34,364 nucleotides of DNA from Roseateles sp. (GTDB lineage Bacteria > Pseudomonadota > Gammaproteobacteria > Burkholderiales > Burkholderiaceae_C). Under the pieces are notes generated by a model. The model did not search any database. It was not told the origin of the DNA and saw nothing but the letters and a program-made list of their open reading frames with translations. Positions 23,635 through 33,677 of the stretch are shown here, in pieces. The DNA lies in the NCBI GenBank assembly GCA_018780415.1, contig JADMJQ010000014.1:9995-44358 (forward strand), given 5' to 3'. Position 1 is the first letter of the stretch, and every line of letters starts with the position of its first letter. A program made the translations under genes and the position numbers.

Positions 23635-25236
23635 TTACTGTGGCCGGTAGCTGACGTCCAGCCGGTAGGTGCTGGCCTTGTAGCCGACCAGTTGCACATA
23701 GACGCTGCCATCGGCGGTGACGGTGACGCTGCAGGACTCGGTCGAGCTGCCGCCATCGGACTTGCAGTCATAGCTGGCGCTGCTGGCGGGTGCACCGATC
23801 TTGACGTAGAGGTCGGCGTCGCCGTTGCCCACCGTGCTGGCCTTGAGCGCGCCGCCGCCCTTCACCATAAAGGGCCCGAAGCTCTTCTTCTCACCCAGGG
23901 CCAGGCTGCCCTTGAAGGACTCGACCTTGTCCGCCGGCGGCGCCGTGCCGGGGCCGTCGGTGCCAAGCTCGACCGCATAGGCCAGGCCCATGCGAGCGAA
24001 CTTGAGTGCATGGTCGGCCTGGTTGCCGCTGGTGGCGTAGGTGTCGTTGGCGGTGTGGATGCGGGGGTTGGACTGGTTGAAGGCGGCCTCAAACGGCATC
24101 GAGGCGGCGAAGCCCTGCGCGTTCCAGGAGGCATGGTCCGAGCAGCCATAGCCGCAGCGGTCGCTGCCGATCTGCAGCGTCGGCAGATAGGTCTGGATCA
24201 GGCGGGTGACAAAGTCGTTCTGGCCGGCATCGGTGTAGTCGGTGTAGATGTAGATGTCCTTGGGTGAGCCCATATAGTTGGTCATGTCCAACTGCATCAC
24301 ACCGACCACATTGACGCCGAAGTTGGCATAGCTCTTGGCGATCTCTTGCGAGCCGCGCAGGCCCACTTCCTCGGCCGCATAGGCCATGAACTTCAGTGTG
24401 CGCCGGGGCTTGTAGTTAGCCTCCATCAGCACGCGCACGATCTCGGTCAGGCTGGCGATGCCGGAGGCGTCGTCATCGGCGCCGGGGGCGATGGTGGTTT
24501 CGCCGGTGCCGCTGCCGGCGGTCGAGTCCAGATGACCGCCGAGTACCACCACTTCGCGGGCGTTGTCGCTGCCGCGAATGGTCAGGATGACCGACTTCTG
24601 CGCCCAAGTCGGGTGATTGAACTGTTCCACCGTGACGTCACTGCGACCCGCTGCCAGGTTGCTCCAGCGCTGCTTCAACCAGTTCGAGGCATTGACGCCG
24701 CCGGTGGTCTTGTAGAAGCGGTTGGTGAAGGCGGACAGATCCAGAATGGTCTGACCGATATTGCTGGCCTGCATCTGCGCCAACATGGGCGTCAGGGTGG
24801 CCTGTTCGTCAATCACATAGCTGGGCCGGGTTACCTTTGAAGGCCGGACGGCGCTGATGCCATGGGCCTGCAAATTGGCCAGACCGGCCTGCTTGCTGGG
24901 GTGATACATGAAGCCACCGCAGCGATTCAGCTCTTCATGGATGGAACTGGACAGGTCGCCGAGCAAGTCTTCGTCAATTTCCACCAAATGGATGGTCTCG
25001 GCCTTGGCCGCAGCGGCGCCCGCCACCCTACCCGACTTGGCCACCAGCGGCCCGCTTTGGGCCGAGGCCACGCTGGCCACCGCGCTGCTGGCGGGCGCAT
25101 GCTTTTGCAGCTGAGCCAGCGCGGCATCGCCGAGGCTGATCCAGATCTTTTCGCCCGCTTGCGCGGCCGGGCTGGCAATCAGCAACAGGCCGGCGCAGAC
25201 GGCGGCGAGGGTGCTCAGTGTGGGGTGACGACGCAT
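23635..25236 (-). CDS. Secreted M28 zinc leucyl aminopeptidase
   Basis: The 533-residue exported enzyme resembles the Aeromonas/Vibrio leucine aminopeptidase (M28E), which removes N-terminal residues from peptides with two zinc ions. After a signal peptide (ending SPAAQA) and a propeptide-like region to about 155, the catalytic domain runs to about 425. Zinc ligands are His235 (GGHLDS), bridging Asp254 (GADDDASG), Glu290 (AYAAEEVGLRGS), Asp317 (QLDMTNY) and His394 (HTANDT), with Glu289 as the catalytic base. Cys361 and Cys365 (CGYGCSDHASW) match the disulfide of the Aeromonas enzyme. The last 95 or so residues look like a C-terminal prepeptidase (PPC) domain, which is removed in some relatives. 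It probably provides amino acids from extracellular peptides. Confidence 0.92.
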   Translation of the reverse strand: MRRHPTLSTLAAVCAGLLLIASPAAQAGEKIWISLGDAALAQLQKHAPASSAVASVASAQSGPLVAKSGRVAGAAAAKAETIHLVEIDEDLLGDLSSSIHEELNRCGGFMYHPSKQAGLANLQAHGISAVRPSKVTRPSYVIDEQATLTPMLAQMQASNIGQTILDLSAFTNRFYKTTGGVNASNWLKQRWSNLAAGRSDVTVEQFNHPTWAQKSVILTIRGSDNAREVVVLGGHLDSTAGSGTGETTIAPGADDDASGIASLTEIVRVLMEANYKPRRTLKFMAYAAEEVGLRGSQEIAKSYANFGVNVVGVMQLDMTNYMGSPKDIYIYTDYTDAGQNDFVTRLIQTYLPTLQIGSDRCGYGCSDHASWNAQGFAASMPFEAAFNQSNPRIHTANDTYATSGNQADHALKFARMGLAYAVELGTDGPGTAPPADKVESFKGSLALGEKKSFGPFMVKGGGALKASTVGNGDADLYVKIGAPASSASYDCKSDGGSSTESCSVTVTADGSVYVQLVGYKASTYRLDVSYRPQ

Positions 25237-25418
25237 GGTGATTCTTCCCTTGGGCTTTGAATTGGCGGGTGCCGGTTTGCGAAAGTGATGGTTTCGCGGC
25301 AGGGCATTGGGGCGCTCTCGCGTGACATCGAGGGCTGCACAATATTAGTGCGCGGTCACGCCGCAGGGTCAGAGGGTTTTCGTCATGCACGCCAGCCCGC
25401 ATTGGCGGCCACCACTAG

Positions 25419-25449
25419 GGTTGCTACCAATTTGGTCCTTGTAGCAACC
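25419..25449. promoter_or_regulatory. Inverted repeat upstream of DUF3313 gene
   Basis: GGTTGCTAC (25419-25427) and GTAGCAACC (25441-25449) form a 9-bp inverted repeat with a 13-base loop. It lies 78 bp before the DUF3313 start, in the 290-bp divergent gap with the peptidase gene. The rest of the gap shows no coding sequence. It could be an operator or a leader hairpin. Confidence 0.5.
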
Positions 25450-25526
25450 GCAAGAACTGTGGGTTAGACTTTGGCGGCATCGCCGTCGTGCGCACTCACT
25501 TGCCCCAGCCCACCGAGGAACCCAGC

Positions 25527-26213
25527 ATGAGCCACAAACGCCCCTTGATCGCTGTTTTGTCCGCCGTCTGTGTGGCGCTGTTGGCCGGCTGTGCCAGCAG
25601 CGGCAATAGCAGCAGGGGGCCGCAGGAATGGGATGGCCTGGTGCGTCGCCCCGACGCCCGAATTGATGCCGTCTTTGTCCGCCCGGATGCGGAGTTAGTC
25701 GCCTTCCGCAGTGTCCTGCTGGAGCCGGTGCAGATCAGCTTTGCGCCTAACTTTGACCCTAACCAGGGTCGGCGCTCGCTGTCGGGGCGCCTGAATGCCG
25801 ATGACTTGGCGGCCATCAAGGAGCGTTTGGCCGGTTTGTTCCATGAGACTTTTCGTACCGAATTGGCTCGCAGTGGCTACACCTTGGTTGATGTGCCGGG
25901 CCCGGAAACCTTGCGTGTGACGCCGGCCATCATCAACCTCTTCATTGCCGCGCCGGGCGACGGCTCGGTCGGCCGCTCGCGGGTTTACACCACCGATTCG
26001 GGTCAGATGACGGTGGTGCTTGAAATGCGCGACTCGGTCACCGGTGAACTTCTGGCGCGTGCGGTCGATGGCCGCAACGGCCGCTTCTCTGGCCAAATGA
26101 CCTGGACCAACCGGCAGACCAATATGGCCGACGCGCAACACGCGATCACCATCTGGGCCCGGGCGCTGCGCAATGGCATGGATGAAGTGAACGCCAAGGT
26201 GGCGGCGAAGTAA
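25527..26213 (+). CDS. DUF3313 lipoprotein
   Basis: The 228-residue protein has a lipoprotein signal peptide with lipobox LAGC (cysteine near residue 22) and is expected to be lipid-anchored in the envelope. The body (LVRRPDARIDAVFVRPDAEL, FHETFRTELARSGYTLVD, LRVTPAIINLFIAAPG, MTVVLEMRDSVTGELLARAVD) fits DUF3313, a family of unknown function. The ATG at 25527 is chosen because GAGGAA lies 8 nt upstream. The gene is monocistronic by appearance and convergent with gshA, 27 bp away. Confidence 0.82.
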   Translation: MSHKRPLIAVLSAVCVALLAGCASSGNSSRGPQEWDGLVRRPDARIDAVFVRPDAELVAFRSVLLEPVQISFAPNFDPNQGRRSLSGRLNADDLAAIKERLAGLFHETFRTELARSGYTLVDVPGPETLRVTPAIINLFIAAPGDGSVGRSRVYTTDSGQMTVVLEMRDSVTGELLARAVDGRNGRFSGQMTWTNRQTNMADAQHAITIWARALRNGMDEVNAKVAAK

Positions 26214-26240
26214 GCCGCTGCTTCAGAGGCGGCCGGCCGA

Positions 26241-27794
26241 CTAGACCCGAATCTGCTCGGCCGCCATGTATTGCTGCAGATAGGCGTCAAACGGCAATTG
26301 GTCGGCCGCCTCGATCGCTTGTTGCGCGGCCACCGAGTCGCGCGCCTGGGCGGCGAACCTCAAAGCCATGGCCTCGCTATAGGGCAGGCCCAGCAAATAC
26401 TGCCGCGTCTGCTCGGAGCGGTGGCGCATGAAGTCGACATAGCGGTTGTCGAAATCGCTGGCCATGCTGCTGAGCACGCGCGCCGAAGGCGTGCTGTCGG
26501 GCTCGGCCAATGTGCGCCGGGCGGCAGCCAGTGCCTCGGCGTGGGCCGTGATGCCTTGGGCCTGATCCAGCTGTGCGGCCACGGGCGCGCATTGATCCAG
26601 CAAGTCGGCGCCCCAGTCACTCATCAAGCGGCTGCCTCCCGGCGCCCCTGCATCCAAGAGACGCAGGCCGGGTTCGCGGCCATGTTCGGCCACCAGATGC
26701 TGGTTTTCGCCCAAGGCGGCGATCTCGGCCGTGGTATCGGCCGGGCTGTCGGTCAGTAGGCAGTGCAGCAGGAAAACGTCGAGAAAGCGCGCGGTTTGCG
26801 CCGTGATGCCGACCGGCACAAAGGGGTCGAGGTCCATGCAACGCACCTCGACATACTCGACGCCGCGCTCGCGCAGCGCATGCAGCGGCCGCTCGCCGGC
26901 TTTCACCACGCGTTTGGGGCGGATGGTGCCGTAGAACTCGTTCTCGATCTGCAGCAAGCTGGTGCTGAGCTGGTTGTAGTCACCGCCGGGGTTGCGCACG
27001 CCGATCGCCTCATAGGCCGGGTAGGGCCGGGTCAGCGCCTCCTGCAGTGAGTCGGCATAACTGCTTAGGCAGTTGTAGCTGACCGCCAGCGCCGATTGCG
27101 CATCGCTTTGGTATCCTAAACGGCCCATGCGCAGCGAGGTTGCGTGCGGCAGGTAGAGGCTGTGGTCGCCGAAGCGCTGCAAACGGTGCTCGCGGCCCTC
27201 GACAAAGCTTGAGCTCAAGGCCGGCGACGCGCCAAACAAATAGAGCAGCAAGAAGGAGTTGCGGCGGAAGTTGCGGATCAGCGCAAAGTATTGCTCGCTG
27301 GTGACGCCCGGCATCGACCAGTTGTAATGAATGCCCGAGATGGTCTGCATGCGCCGGCCATAGCGCTGGCCCAGACCCATGCGGTAGACGCTTTTGGAGC
27401 GACCGACATTGGACTTGCCGTAGCGACCGAGTGGAATCGTCTCGTCGGTCGGCAGCTCGCAGGGCATTGAGCCGACCCACAGGCGCTCGCCGTCGTCTTG
27501 CCCGCAGGCCAGTGCTTGCATCACCTTGTAGACGCCCTGGTGGACTTCGGTCAACTCTTGCAAACAGGCCTCCACCCCAGCCTGCCCGCCTTGCACGCCG
27601 GTAATCAGCTCGACCTGTGACTCGCTGTAGTCGGTGGTGATGTGGGGGTGCGTCAGCGCTGAACCCAAGGCGGCAGGGTGCGGCGTCAGCGCGAGTTGGC
27701 CGTTGGGCCGCGCACGCAGGCTTTCTTTTTCGATGCCGCGGCGGATGCCGGTCAGGTCAGCCTTGGCGATGGTTTTTGGCTGTTGTTCGTTCAT
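26241..27794 (-). CDS. gshA: Glutamate-cysteine ligase
   Basis: This 517-residue enzyme joins glutamate and cysteine with ATP, the first and rate-limiting step of glutathione synthesis. The N-terminal GIRRGIEKESLRA, then TTDYSESQVELIT, the central YGRRMQTISGIHYNWS, the GDYNQLSTSLLQIENEFYGTIRPKR segment and VEYVEVRCMDLDPF are the conserved ATP/metal and substrate regions of the E. coli-type (gammaproteobacterial) ligase. The length is close to E. coli GshA (about 518). The ATG at 27794 has GGAA about 6 nt upstream; an earlier start at 27806 adds only four residues. The gene is divergent from the acyl-CoA dehydrogenase gene. Glutathione synthetase (gshB) is not in the window. Confidence 0.95.
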   Translation of the reverse strand: MNEQQPKTIAKADLTGIRRGIEKESLRARPNGQLALTPHPAALGSALTHPHITTDYSESQVELITGVQGGQAGVEACLQELTEVHQGVYKVMQALACGQDDGERLWVGSMPCELPTDETIPLGRYGKSNVGRSKSVYRMGLGQRYGRRMQTISGIHYNWSMPGVTSEQYFALIRNFRRNSFLLLYLFGASPALSSSFVEGREHRLQRFGDHSLYLPHATSLRMGRLGYQSDAQSALAVSYNCLSSYADSLQEALTRPYPAYEAIGVRNPGGDYNQLSTSLLQIENEFYGTIRPKRVVKAGERPLHALRERGVEYVEVRCMDLDPFVPVGITAQTARFLDVFLLHCLLTDSPADTTAEIAALGENQHLVAEHGREPGLRLLDAGAPGGSRLMSDWGADLLDQCAPVAAQLDQAQGITAHAEALAAARRTLAEPDSTPSARVLSSMASDFDNRYVDFMRHRSEQTRQYLLGLPYSEAMALRFAAQARDSVAAQQAIEAADQLPFDAYLQQYMAAEQIRV

Positions 27795-27973
27795 CCGTAG
27801 TTCCAATTCACCTGCATTTTGTATTTTTATCAGCCGCGCACGGTAACAGACGCGGGCTACACCTGTCTTGGGCGGGGCTGATCATTTTGTGCCACTTGCC
27901 GCCTCGGTGACAAGCAAGCCCGCAGGCCTGAGCCACACTGACGCATCGCCGCTCAACTCAGGATGGACTCAGC

Positions 27974-29236
<1,263 letters not shown>

Positions 29237-29261
29237 AGTCGTAGCAATCAAGGGTTAACAC

Positions 29262-29278
29262 TCCCCACTTTAGGGGGA
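29262..29278. promoter_or_regulatory. Palindromic site upstream of diguanylate cyclase
   Basis: TCCCC, a 7-base spacer and GGGGA form an inverted repeat in the 82-bp gap between the acyl-CoA dehydrogenase gene and the cyclase gene, 40 bp before the cyclase ATG. It may bind a regulator or be a short terminator hairpin; there is no U-tract. Confidence 0.4.
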
Positions 29279-29318
29279 TTATGGCCAGCAGGGAGGCGCT
29301 GCTTTAGGCTGCGTCCCC

Positions 29319-30803
29319 ATGCTGGAACTCAAGCCTCTTCTGATCCGCTGCCTGCTCGCCGTTGCCGCCACCATCTCCTTGGTGTTGGTGATGGTCAGTT
29401 TGTGGCTGGGGCCGGATATGGAGCCCGGCTTGACGACCTTGGCCTTGCTCGGCAGCGCCACGGTGGTGGTGCTGGGGGCCGTGGCCCTGCGCCAGGCCTG
29501 GCTGGAGACGGCCAGCGCCAAGCGAACCTTGGAAGAAGCGATCGAGGCCTTGCCGGCCAGCGTCGAGATCTTTGACGAGAACGACCGCCTGGTCGCCTTC
29601 AACCGGCATCTGCTGGAGATCTACCCGCATATGGAGGCGGAATTCAAGCGCGGAGCGCGTTTTGAGGATCTTGTTCGCACCTCCATTGCGCTGGGCGGCG
29701 TGCCCGCCGCAGTCGGCTGTGAAGAGGAATGGCTGGCCCAGCGCATGGCCGCCCGCTCCGCCGCGCGCCAGCATCCGAGTGAGCCCTTGTTGCAAAACCT
29801 GCACCAAGACCGCTGGGTGCGTATCCATGAGCGCCATACCCGCGCCGGCGGCATCATCGGGGTGCGTATGGACATCAGCGACCTGATCCATGAGCAGCAG
29901 CGCCTGGCCGCCAGCAAGGCACATTTGCAGGCCTTTGTGTTGACCACACCCAACGGCGTGCTGACGCTGGATACCGACGGCCATGTGTTGGCGTTGAACC
30001 CGGCCGCTGAAGCCTTGTTTGGCTTTGAGGCCAATGAGCTGACGGGCAGCCATATCGACCTGCTGTTCGGCATCTGGATGGGCGCGCGGCTGAGCCCGCA
30101 GGCCTTGGTCGGTCGCCCGCAGGAGCTGACCGCACGGCACCGCGATGGGCAAGAACTGACCCTGCACTTGAGCGTGGCCGAGGTCAAGACGGCGACCACC
30201 CACCGCTTCGTCTGCATCATCACCGACCTGAGCGAGCGCAAGCGCCAGGAGGTGGCGCTGCAAGAGGCCAATACCCAGCTGGCCAAACAGTCGGTCACCG
30301 ACGGCCTGACCGGCGTGGGCAATCGGCGTTACTTTGATCGCCTGCTGCAGCAGGAATGGCAGCGCAGCGCCCGCCATGGGCACTCGCTGGCCTGCATCAT
30401 GGTCGATATCGATCACTTCAAGCTCTACAACGACCGCTACGGCCATGTGGCCGGCGACGAAGCCTTGATCCGCGTGGCCGAGTTGCTACGCGCCTGCGCC
30501 GGGCGCGGTGGCGAGGCGGTGTGCCGTTACGGCGGTGAGGAGTTTGTGCTGCTGCTGGCCGACTGCGATTTGGTCGGCGCGCAGGTGGTGGCGCAGCGCT
30601 GCCTGGATAGCATCCGGCTGGCGGCGATCGAGCATGACGCCTCGCCGCTGCGCCGCCGGCTCAGCTTCAGCTTGGGATTGGCTGCCTGTGTGGCGGACGG
30701 CCAGGGCGTGGCGGTGAGCCTGGTCGAGCGTGCCGACGCGGCGCTCTATGCGGCCAAGCAAAGCGGCCGGGCACGGCTGGTTTGCAGCGAACAAGCCGCC
30801 TGA
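29319..30803 (+). CDS. Membrane PAS-GGDEF diguanylate cyclase
   Basis: The 494-residue protein has two membrane helices near the N-terminus (about 8-30 and 38-58). Two PAS-like sensor domains follow, one around 75-185 (VEIFDENDRLVAFNRHLLEIYP) and one around 205-315 (LTTPNGVLTLDTDGHVLALNPAAEALFG). A GGDEF domain occupies about 325-490. The active-site motif is GGEEF at 405-409, with the metal-binding VDIDHFKLYNDRYGH before it, so synthesis of cyclic di-GMP is expected. The inhibitory I-site is RGGE (396-399) instead of RxxD, which may weaken product feedback. The ATG has no good ribosome site. It probably links an internal or redox signal to biofilm or motility control. Confidence 0.93.
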   Translation: MLELKPLLIRCLLAVAATISLVLVMVSLWLGPDMEPGLTTLALLGSATVVVLGAVALRQAWLETASAKRTLEEAIEALPASVEIFDENDRLVAFNRHLLEIYPHMEAEFKRGARFEDLVRTSIALGGVPAAVGCEEEWLAQRMAARSAARQHPSEPLLQNLHQDRWVRIHERHTRAGGIIGVRMDISDLIHEQQRLAASKAHLQAFVLTTPNGVLTLDTDGHVLALNPAAEALFGFEANELTGSHIDLLFGIWMGARLSPQALVGRPQELTARHRDGQELTLHLSVAEVKTATTHRFVCIITDLSERKRQEVALQEANTQLAKQSVTDGLTGVGNRRYFDRLLQQEWQRSARHGHSLACIMVDIDHFKLYNDRYGHVAGDEALIRVAELLRACAGRGGEAVCRYGGEEFVLLLADCDLVGAQVVAQRCLDSIRLAAIEHDASPLRRRLSFSLGLAACVADGQGVAVSLVERADAALYAAKQSGRARLVCSEQAA

Positions 30804-30866
30804 GCCAATGACTGCATCCAGTCGGCTGGGTTTACCATAGCCCGCTTCCGCAGCAGCGAGCCCGCC

Positions 30867-31418
30867 ATGTCCACCATCCTCAGCCCGGCCGACTACATCC
30901 GCAGCCATATCCGCACGGTGCCCGATTGGCCGGCGCCCGGCGTGCAGTTCCGCGACATCACGCCGTTGCTCTCGAACCCGCGCGTGTTCCGGGTGCTGAT
31001 CGACCAGTTTGTGCACCGCTACTTTGACCATAGGCCCAGCGCCATTGCGGGGCTGGACGCACGCGGCTTCATCATCGGTTCGGTCTTGGCCTATGAGCTG
31101 GGCGTGGGCTTCATCCCGATCCGCAAAAAAGGCAAGCTGCCCTTCACCACGGTGGCGGAGAGTTATGAGCTGGAGTACGGCAGCGCCACGGTGGAGATCC
31201 ATTCGGATGCGGTCAAGCCAGGCGAGCGCATCGTGTTGATTGACGACCTGGTCGCCACCGGCGGCACCATGCTGGCCGGTGCGCGGCTGCTGCAGCGCCT
31301 GGGCGCCGAGCTGATTGAATGCGGCGCCATCGTCGACCTGCCCGAGCTGGGCGGCTCGGCCAAGCTGCGAGCCGCCGGGCTGCCGCTGTTCAGTTTGCTG
31401 GACTTTGACGGCGCTTGA
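30867..31418 (+). CDS. apt: Adenine phosphoribosyltransferase
   Basis: This 183-residue cytoplasmic enzyme makes AMP from adenine and PRPP in purine salvage. The conserved core is visible: the flexible loop region [10 protein letters not shown] (86-95), the SYELEYG motif typical of Apt (99-105), and the PRPP-binding [12 protein letters not shown] (123-134). The length matches the E. coli enzyme. The gene lies 63 bp after the diguanylate cyclase gene and 33 bp before the DUF2805 gene, and shares a terminator-like hairpin with the latter. Confidence 0.95.
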   Translation: MSTILSPADYIRSHIRTVPDWPAPGVQFRDITPLLSNPRVFRVLIDQFVHRYFDHRPSAIAGLDARGFIIGSVLAYELGVGFIPIRKKGKLPFTTVAESYELEYGSATVEIHSDAVKPGERIVLIDDLVATGGTMLAGARLLQRLGAELIECGAIVDLPELGGSAKLRAAGLPLFSLLDFDGA

Positions 31419-31451
31419 ACTCGCCGTGTTGAGTGACCGACAATAGCGGCC

Positions 31452-31685
31452 ATGGCCAAACCAATCCCCCGTCTCAGCCCCGATCAAATCAAACGCGTGA
31501 TTGCCACCGCGTTTGAGGACAAACCGCCCTATAACAAGGTGCTGCAAGAGCACGCCATCAGCGAAGGCGAGTTGCTGCAGCTGATGAAGCGCGAGCTGAC
31601 TTCGCCCGCCTACAAGCTCTGGGTCGCGCAGGGCAAGGGCGTCAAGAAGCCAACCGTCAAGTCAACGTTCCCGCACGGCCGCTGA
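31452..31685 (+). CDS. DUF2805 (TIGR03643-like) small protein
   Basis: The 77-residue basic protein (RLSPDQIKRVIATAFEDKPPYNKVL, GELLQLMKRELTSPAYKLW) fits the TIGR03643/DUF2805 family, whose function is unknown. The arrangement of helices could be a small helix-turn-helix fold, but this is only inference from the pattern. It ends in a lysine-rich tail (KGVKKPTVK). It follows apt by 33 bp and is probably on the same transcript. Confidence 0.85.
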   Translation: MAKPIPRLSPDQIKRVIATAFEDKPPYNKVLQEHAISEGELLQLMKRELTSPAYKLWVAQGKGVKKPTVKSTFPHGR

Positions 31686-31693
31686 CGAGCGAG

Positions 31694-31711
31694 CACCCCC
31701 ATGAGGGGGTG
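31694..31711 (+). terminator. Terminator-like hairpin after apt-DUF2805
   Basis: CACCCCC and GGGGGTG pair around a 4-base loop, 9 bp past the DUF2805 stop. There is no clear U-tract, so termination strength is uncertain. Confidence 0.6.
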
Positions 31712-31798
31712 TGAGATGGCCAATCAGACCCTTGCGAGCCCCACTACACTCCCGGCGCCGGCCATTGAGAGCGGCGATAAACAGGGAGTTTTTCAAAC

Positions 31799-32827
31799 AT
31801 GAGTAGCAAGCTTTTGGCGGGGCGTGCCCCGCTGGTATCGGTGTTGGCGCTGGCGGTTTTGACGGCCTGCGGCGGTGGCGGCGGCGATAGCACGCCCGAG
31901 CCCACGCCGACGCCCCCCGTGCCCGAAAAAGCCTTGGCTTTGACGGCCAGCAACTACCAGGCCGCCGCAGAGCAGGCGCTGCGTGCCGGCAGCTATCTGA
32001 TGGAGTCGAGTGATTTGCTGAGCGGCGCTCAGGCCGGGCCCCAGCCGTCGGCCATCAAAACCGCCGTCAAGCAGTTGCCCATGCTGCTGAGCCAGTTCAA
32101 GCGCCCGGCCACCGTGGCCGCTGCGGTCATCAACGATGCCATTGTCTGCAGCGGCGGCGGCAAGGTGGACATCTCCTTCAACGACGCCAACAACAACAAT
32201 GCGCCCGATGAGGGTGAATCGATACTGATGGTGGCCAGCGCTTGCAAGGAGGACGGCGTGGTGACATCGGGCCGCATCGAAGTCAGCCTGACCAAGCTGA
32301 CCGGCGTCTTCGATTCCAGCAACTACAGTGCCGCCATTGCGATGAAGCTGGTGAACTTTTCGGTCACCTCGCCGGCCGGTTCGGCCACCGGTCAAGGCGA
32401 GCTGAAGGTCAGCATGGCCGCGACCAGTGCGACGCAGTCCAGCCTGCAGATCGAGGCCAGCAACTTCAGCAGCAGCGGCCGCCTCGGTGCGCTGGAATAT
32501 CAGCAGTCGATCACCAATTTCGTCATCAGCAGCAGCTCCAGCAGCTCGCCGGCCAGTGGCGAGATCATCGACACCGCCACCGTCCGCGGCACGCTGGCCA
32601 GCTCGGCCCTGGACGGCAAGACCATAGGCATAGAGACGCCCATCGCGTTGACGTTCTCATCCGCTAAGGACTACCCCACGGCGGGCAAGATGGTGATCAA
32701 GGGCGCCGCCAACAGCCTGGTGCAGATGACCGTGCAGGCTAATGGCCGGGTCTTGATCGAGCTCGATGCCGACGGCAACGGCAGCATCGACAGCAACGTC
32801 ACCAAGGCCTGGAGCGAGCTGTACTGA
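31799..32827 (+). CDS. Lipoprotein with calcium-loop-like motifs
   Basis: The 342-residue protein has a lipoprotein signal peptide with lipobox LTAC (cysteine near residue 24), then a glycine run and a Pro/Thr/Glu stalk to about residue 45. The body is Ser/Ala-rich and probably beta-structured. Two stretches resemble calcium-binding loops of EF-hand or dockerin type: DANNNNAPDEGE and DADGNGSIDSN (near the C-terminus). No family is recognised. GGGAG lies about 10 nt upstream of the ATG. The stop codon overlaps the start of the next gene (TGATG), so the two proteins are made together and may work together in the outer membrane. Confidence 0.75.
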   Translation: MSSKLLAGRAPLVSVLALAVLTACGGGGGDSTPEPTPTPPVPEKALALTASNYQAAAEQALRAGSYLMESSDLLSGAQAGPQPSAIKTAVKQLPMLLSQFKRPATVAAAVINDAIVCSGGGKVDISFNDANNNNAPDEGESILMVASACKEDGVVTSGRIEVSLTKLTGVFDSSNYSAAIAMKLVNFSVTSPAGSATGQGELKVSMAATSATQSSLQIEASNFSSSGRLGALEYQQSITNFVISSSSSSSPASGEIIDTATVRGTLASSALDGKTIGIETPIALTFSSAKDYPTAGKMVIKGAANSLVQMTVQANGRVLIELDADGNGSIDSNVTKAWSELY

Positions 32828-33636
32828 TGCGGCAGGCGGCGCTGCTGGCGACCCTGGTGGCGCTGCCTCTGGCATGGTGGGCTCCGGCGCGGGCCGCCTG
32901 CGCCGCCGATACGGTGGCCTTGAGGGCGGGCGTTCTGGACAGCCGCTGGAATGAGCATGACGCTGAGGGTAGGCGTTTGCTGCGCGAGCAGGGGCGGCTG
33001 CCCGCGGCGACCTTGGCTGTGGGTGGCGCGTGTGGTGCCTGGTTGGCTGAGCTGTCCTGGCGCCATGCCGCCGGCCAGCGCGATTACGAAGGCTTCAGCA
33101 ACCGCGGCGCGGCGGTGCAGACCGACAGCCGGCTGCGCCTCAATGAATGGACCTTGACGCTGCAGCGGCCGCTGCTGGAGGGCCTCAAGCTCGGGCTGCG
33201 GGCGCAGCGCCAGGAGACCCGGCGCGAGCTGGTGTCGACCGGCAAGGTGCTGGGCTACCCGGAGCTTCATCGGCATTGGGTCTATGGGCTGGGCGCGCTC
33301 GCCGAGGGCGCCGCCTGGGGCGAATCGAGCTGGCACTTTGGCGTCTGGCTGGGTGGCGGGCCGGGTGCCAGCGTGCGCATCGATCTGCCGACGGCCGACC
33401 CGGTCCGACTGAAACCCGGCACGATGCGGCAGGCCGAGCTGCAAGGCCAATGGCTGTCAGCGCCTTGGGGCCTGGGCTGGCGCACCAGTCTGGGCCTGCG
33501 CTGGCGCGCCGAGCGTATTGGCGCAGGTGAGGTGGCCACGCTATGGCGGCAGGGTGTGGCGGTGGGCGGCGCCTTGCAGCCAAGGCATGAGCTGCGCAGT
33601 GTGGGGCTGGAGGCGGGGGTGCTGCGCAGTTTTTGA
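32827..33636 (+). CDS. Exported protein, probably an outer-membrane beta-barrel
   Basis: The 269-residue protein begins with a signal peptide (ending ARAACA). The body alternates polar and hydrophobic residues and is rich in Trp, Leu, Arg and Gly (WLAELSWRHA, LRLNEWTLTLQRPLLEGLKLGLRAQRQ, WHFGVWLGGG, GLGWRTSLGLRWRAERIG). It ends in a terminal phenylalanine (GVLRSF), as expected for an outer-membrane strand recognised by BamA. No domain family is recognised. It overlaps the upstream lipoprotein gene by one base (TGATG), a sign of translational coupling. It is convergent with the metallopeptidase gene. Confidence 0.7.
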   Translation: MRQAALLATLVALPLAWWAPARAACAADTVALRAGVLDSRWNEHDAEGRRLLREQGRLPAATLAVGGACGAWLAELSWRHAAGQRDYEGFSNRGAAVQTDSRLRLNEWTLTLQRPLLEGLKLGLRAQRQETRRELVSTGKVLGYPELHRHWVYGLGALAEGAAWGESSWHFGVWLGGGPGASVRIDLPTADPVRLKPGTMRQAELQGQWLSAPWGLGWRTSLGLRWRAERIGAGEVATLWRQGVAVGGALQPRHELRSVGLEAGVLRSF

Positions 33637-33677
33637 GGCACGGAAATGGTGCTGCAATCCGACCCGCCGCATCTCTT

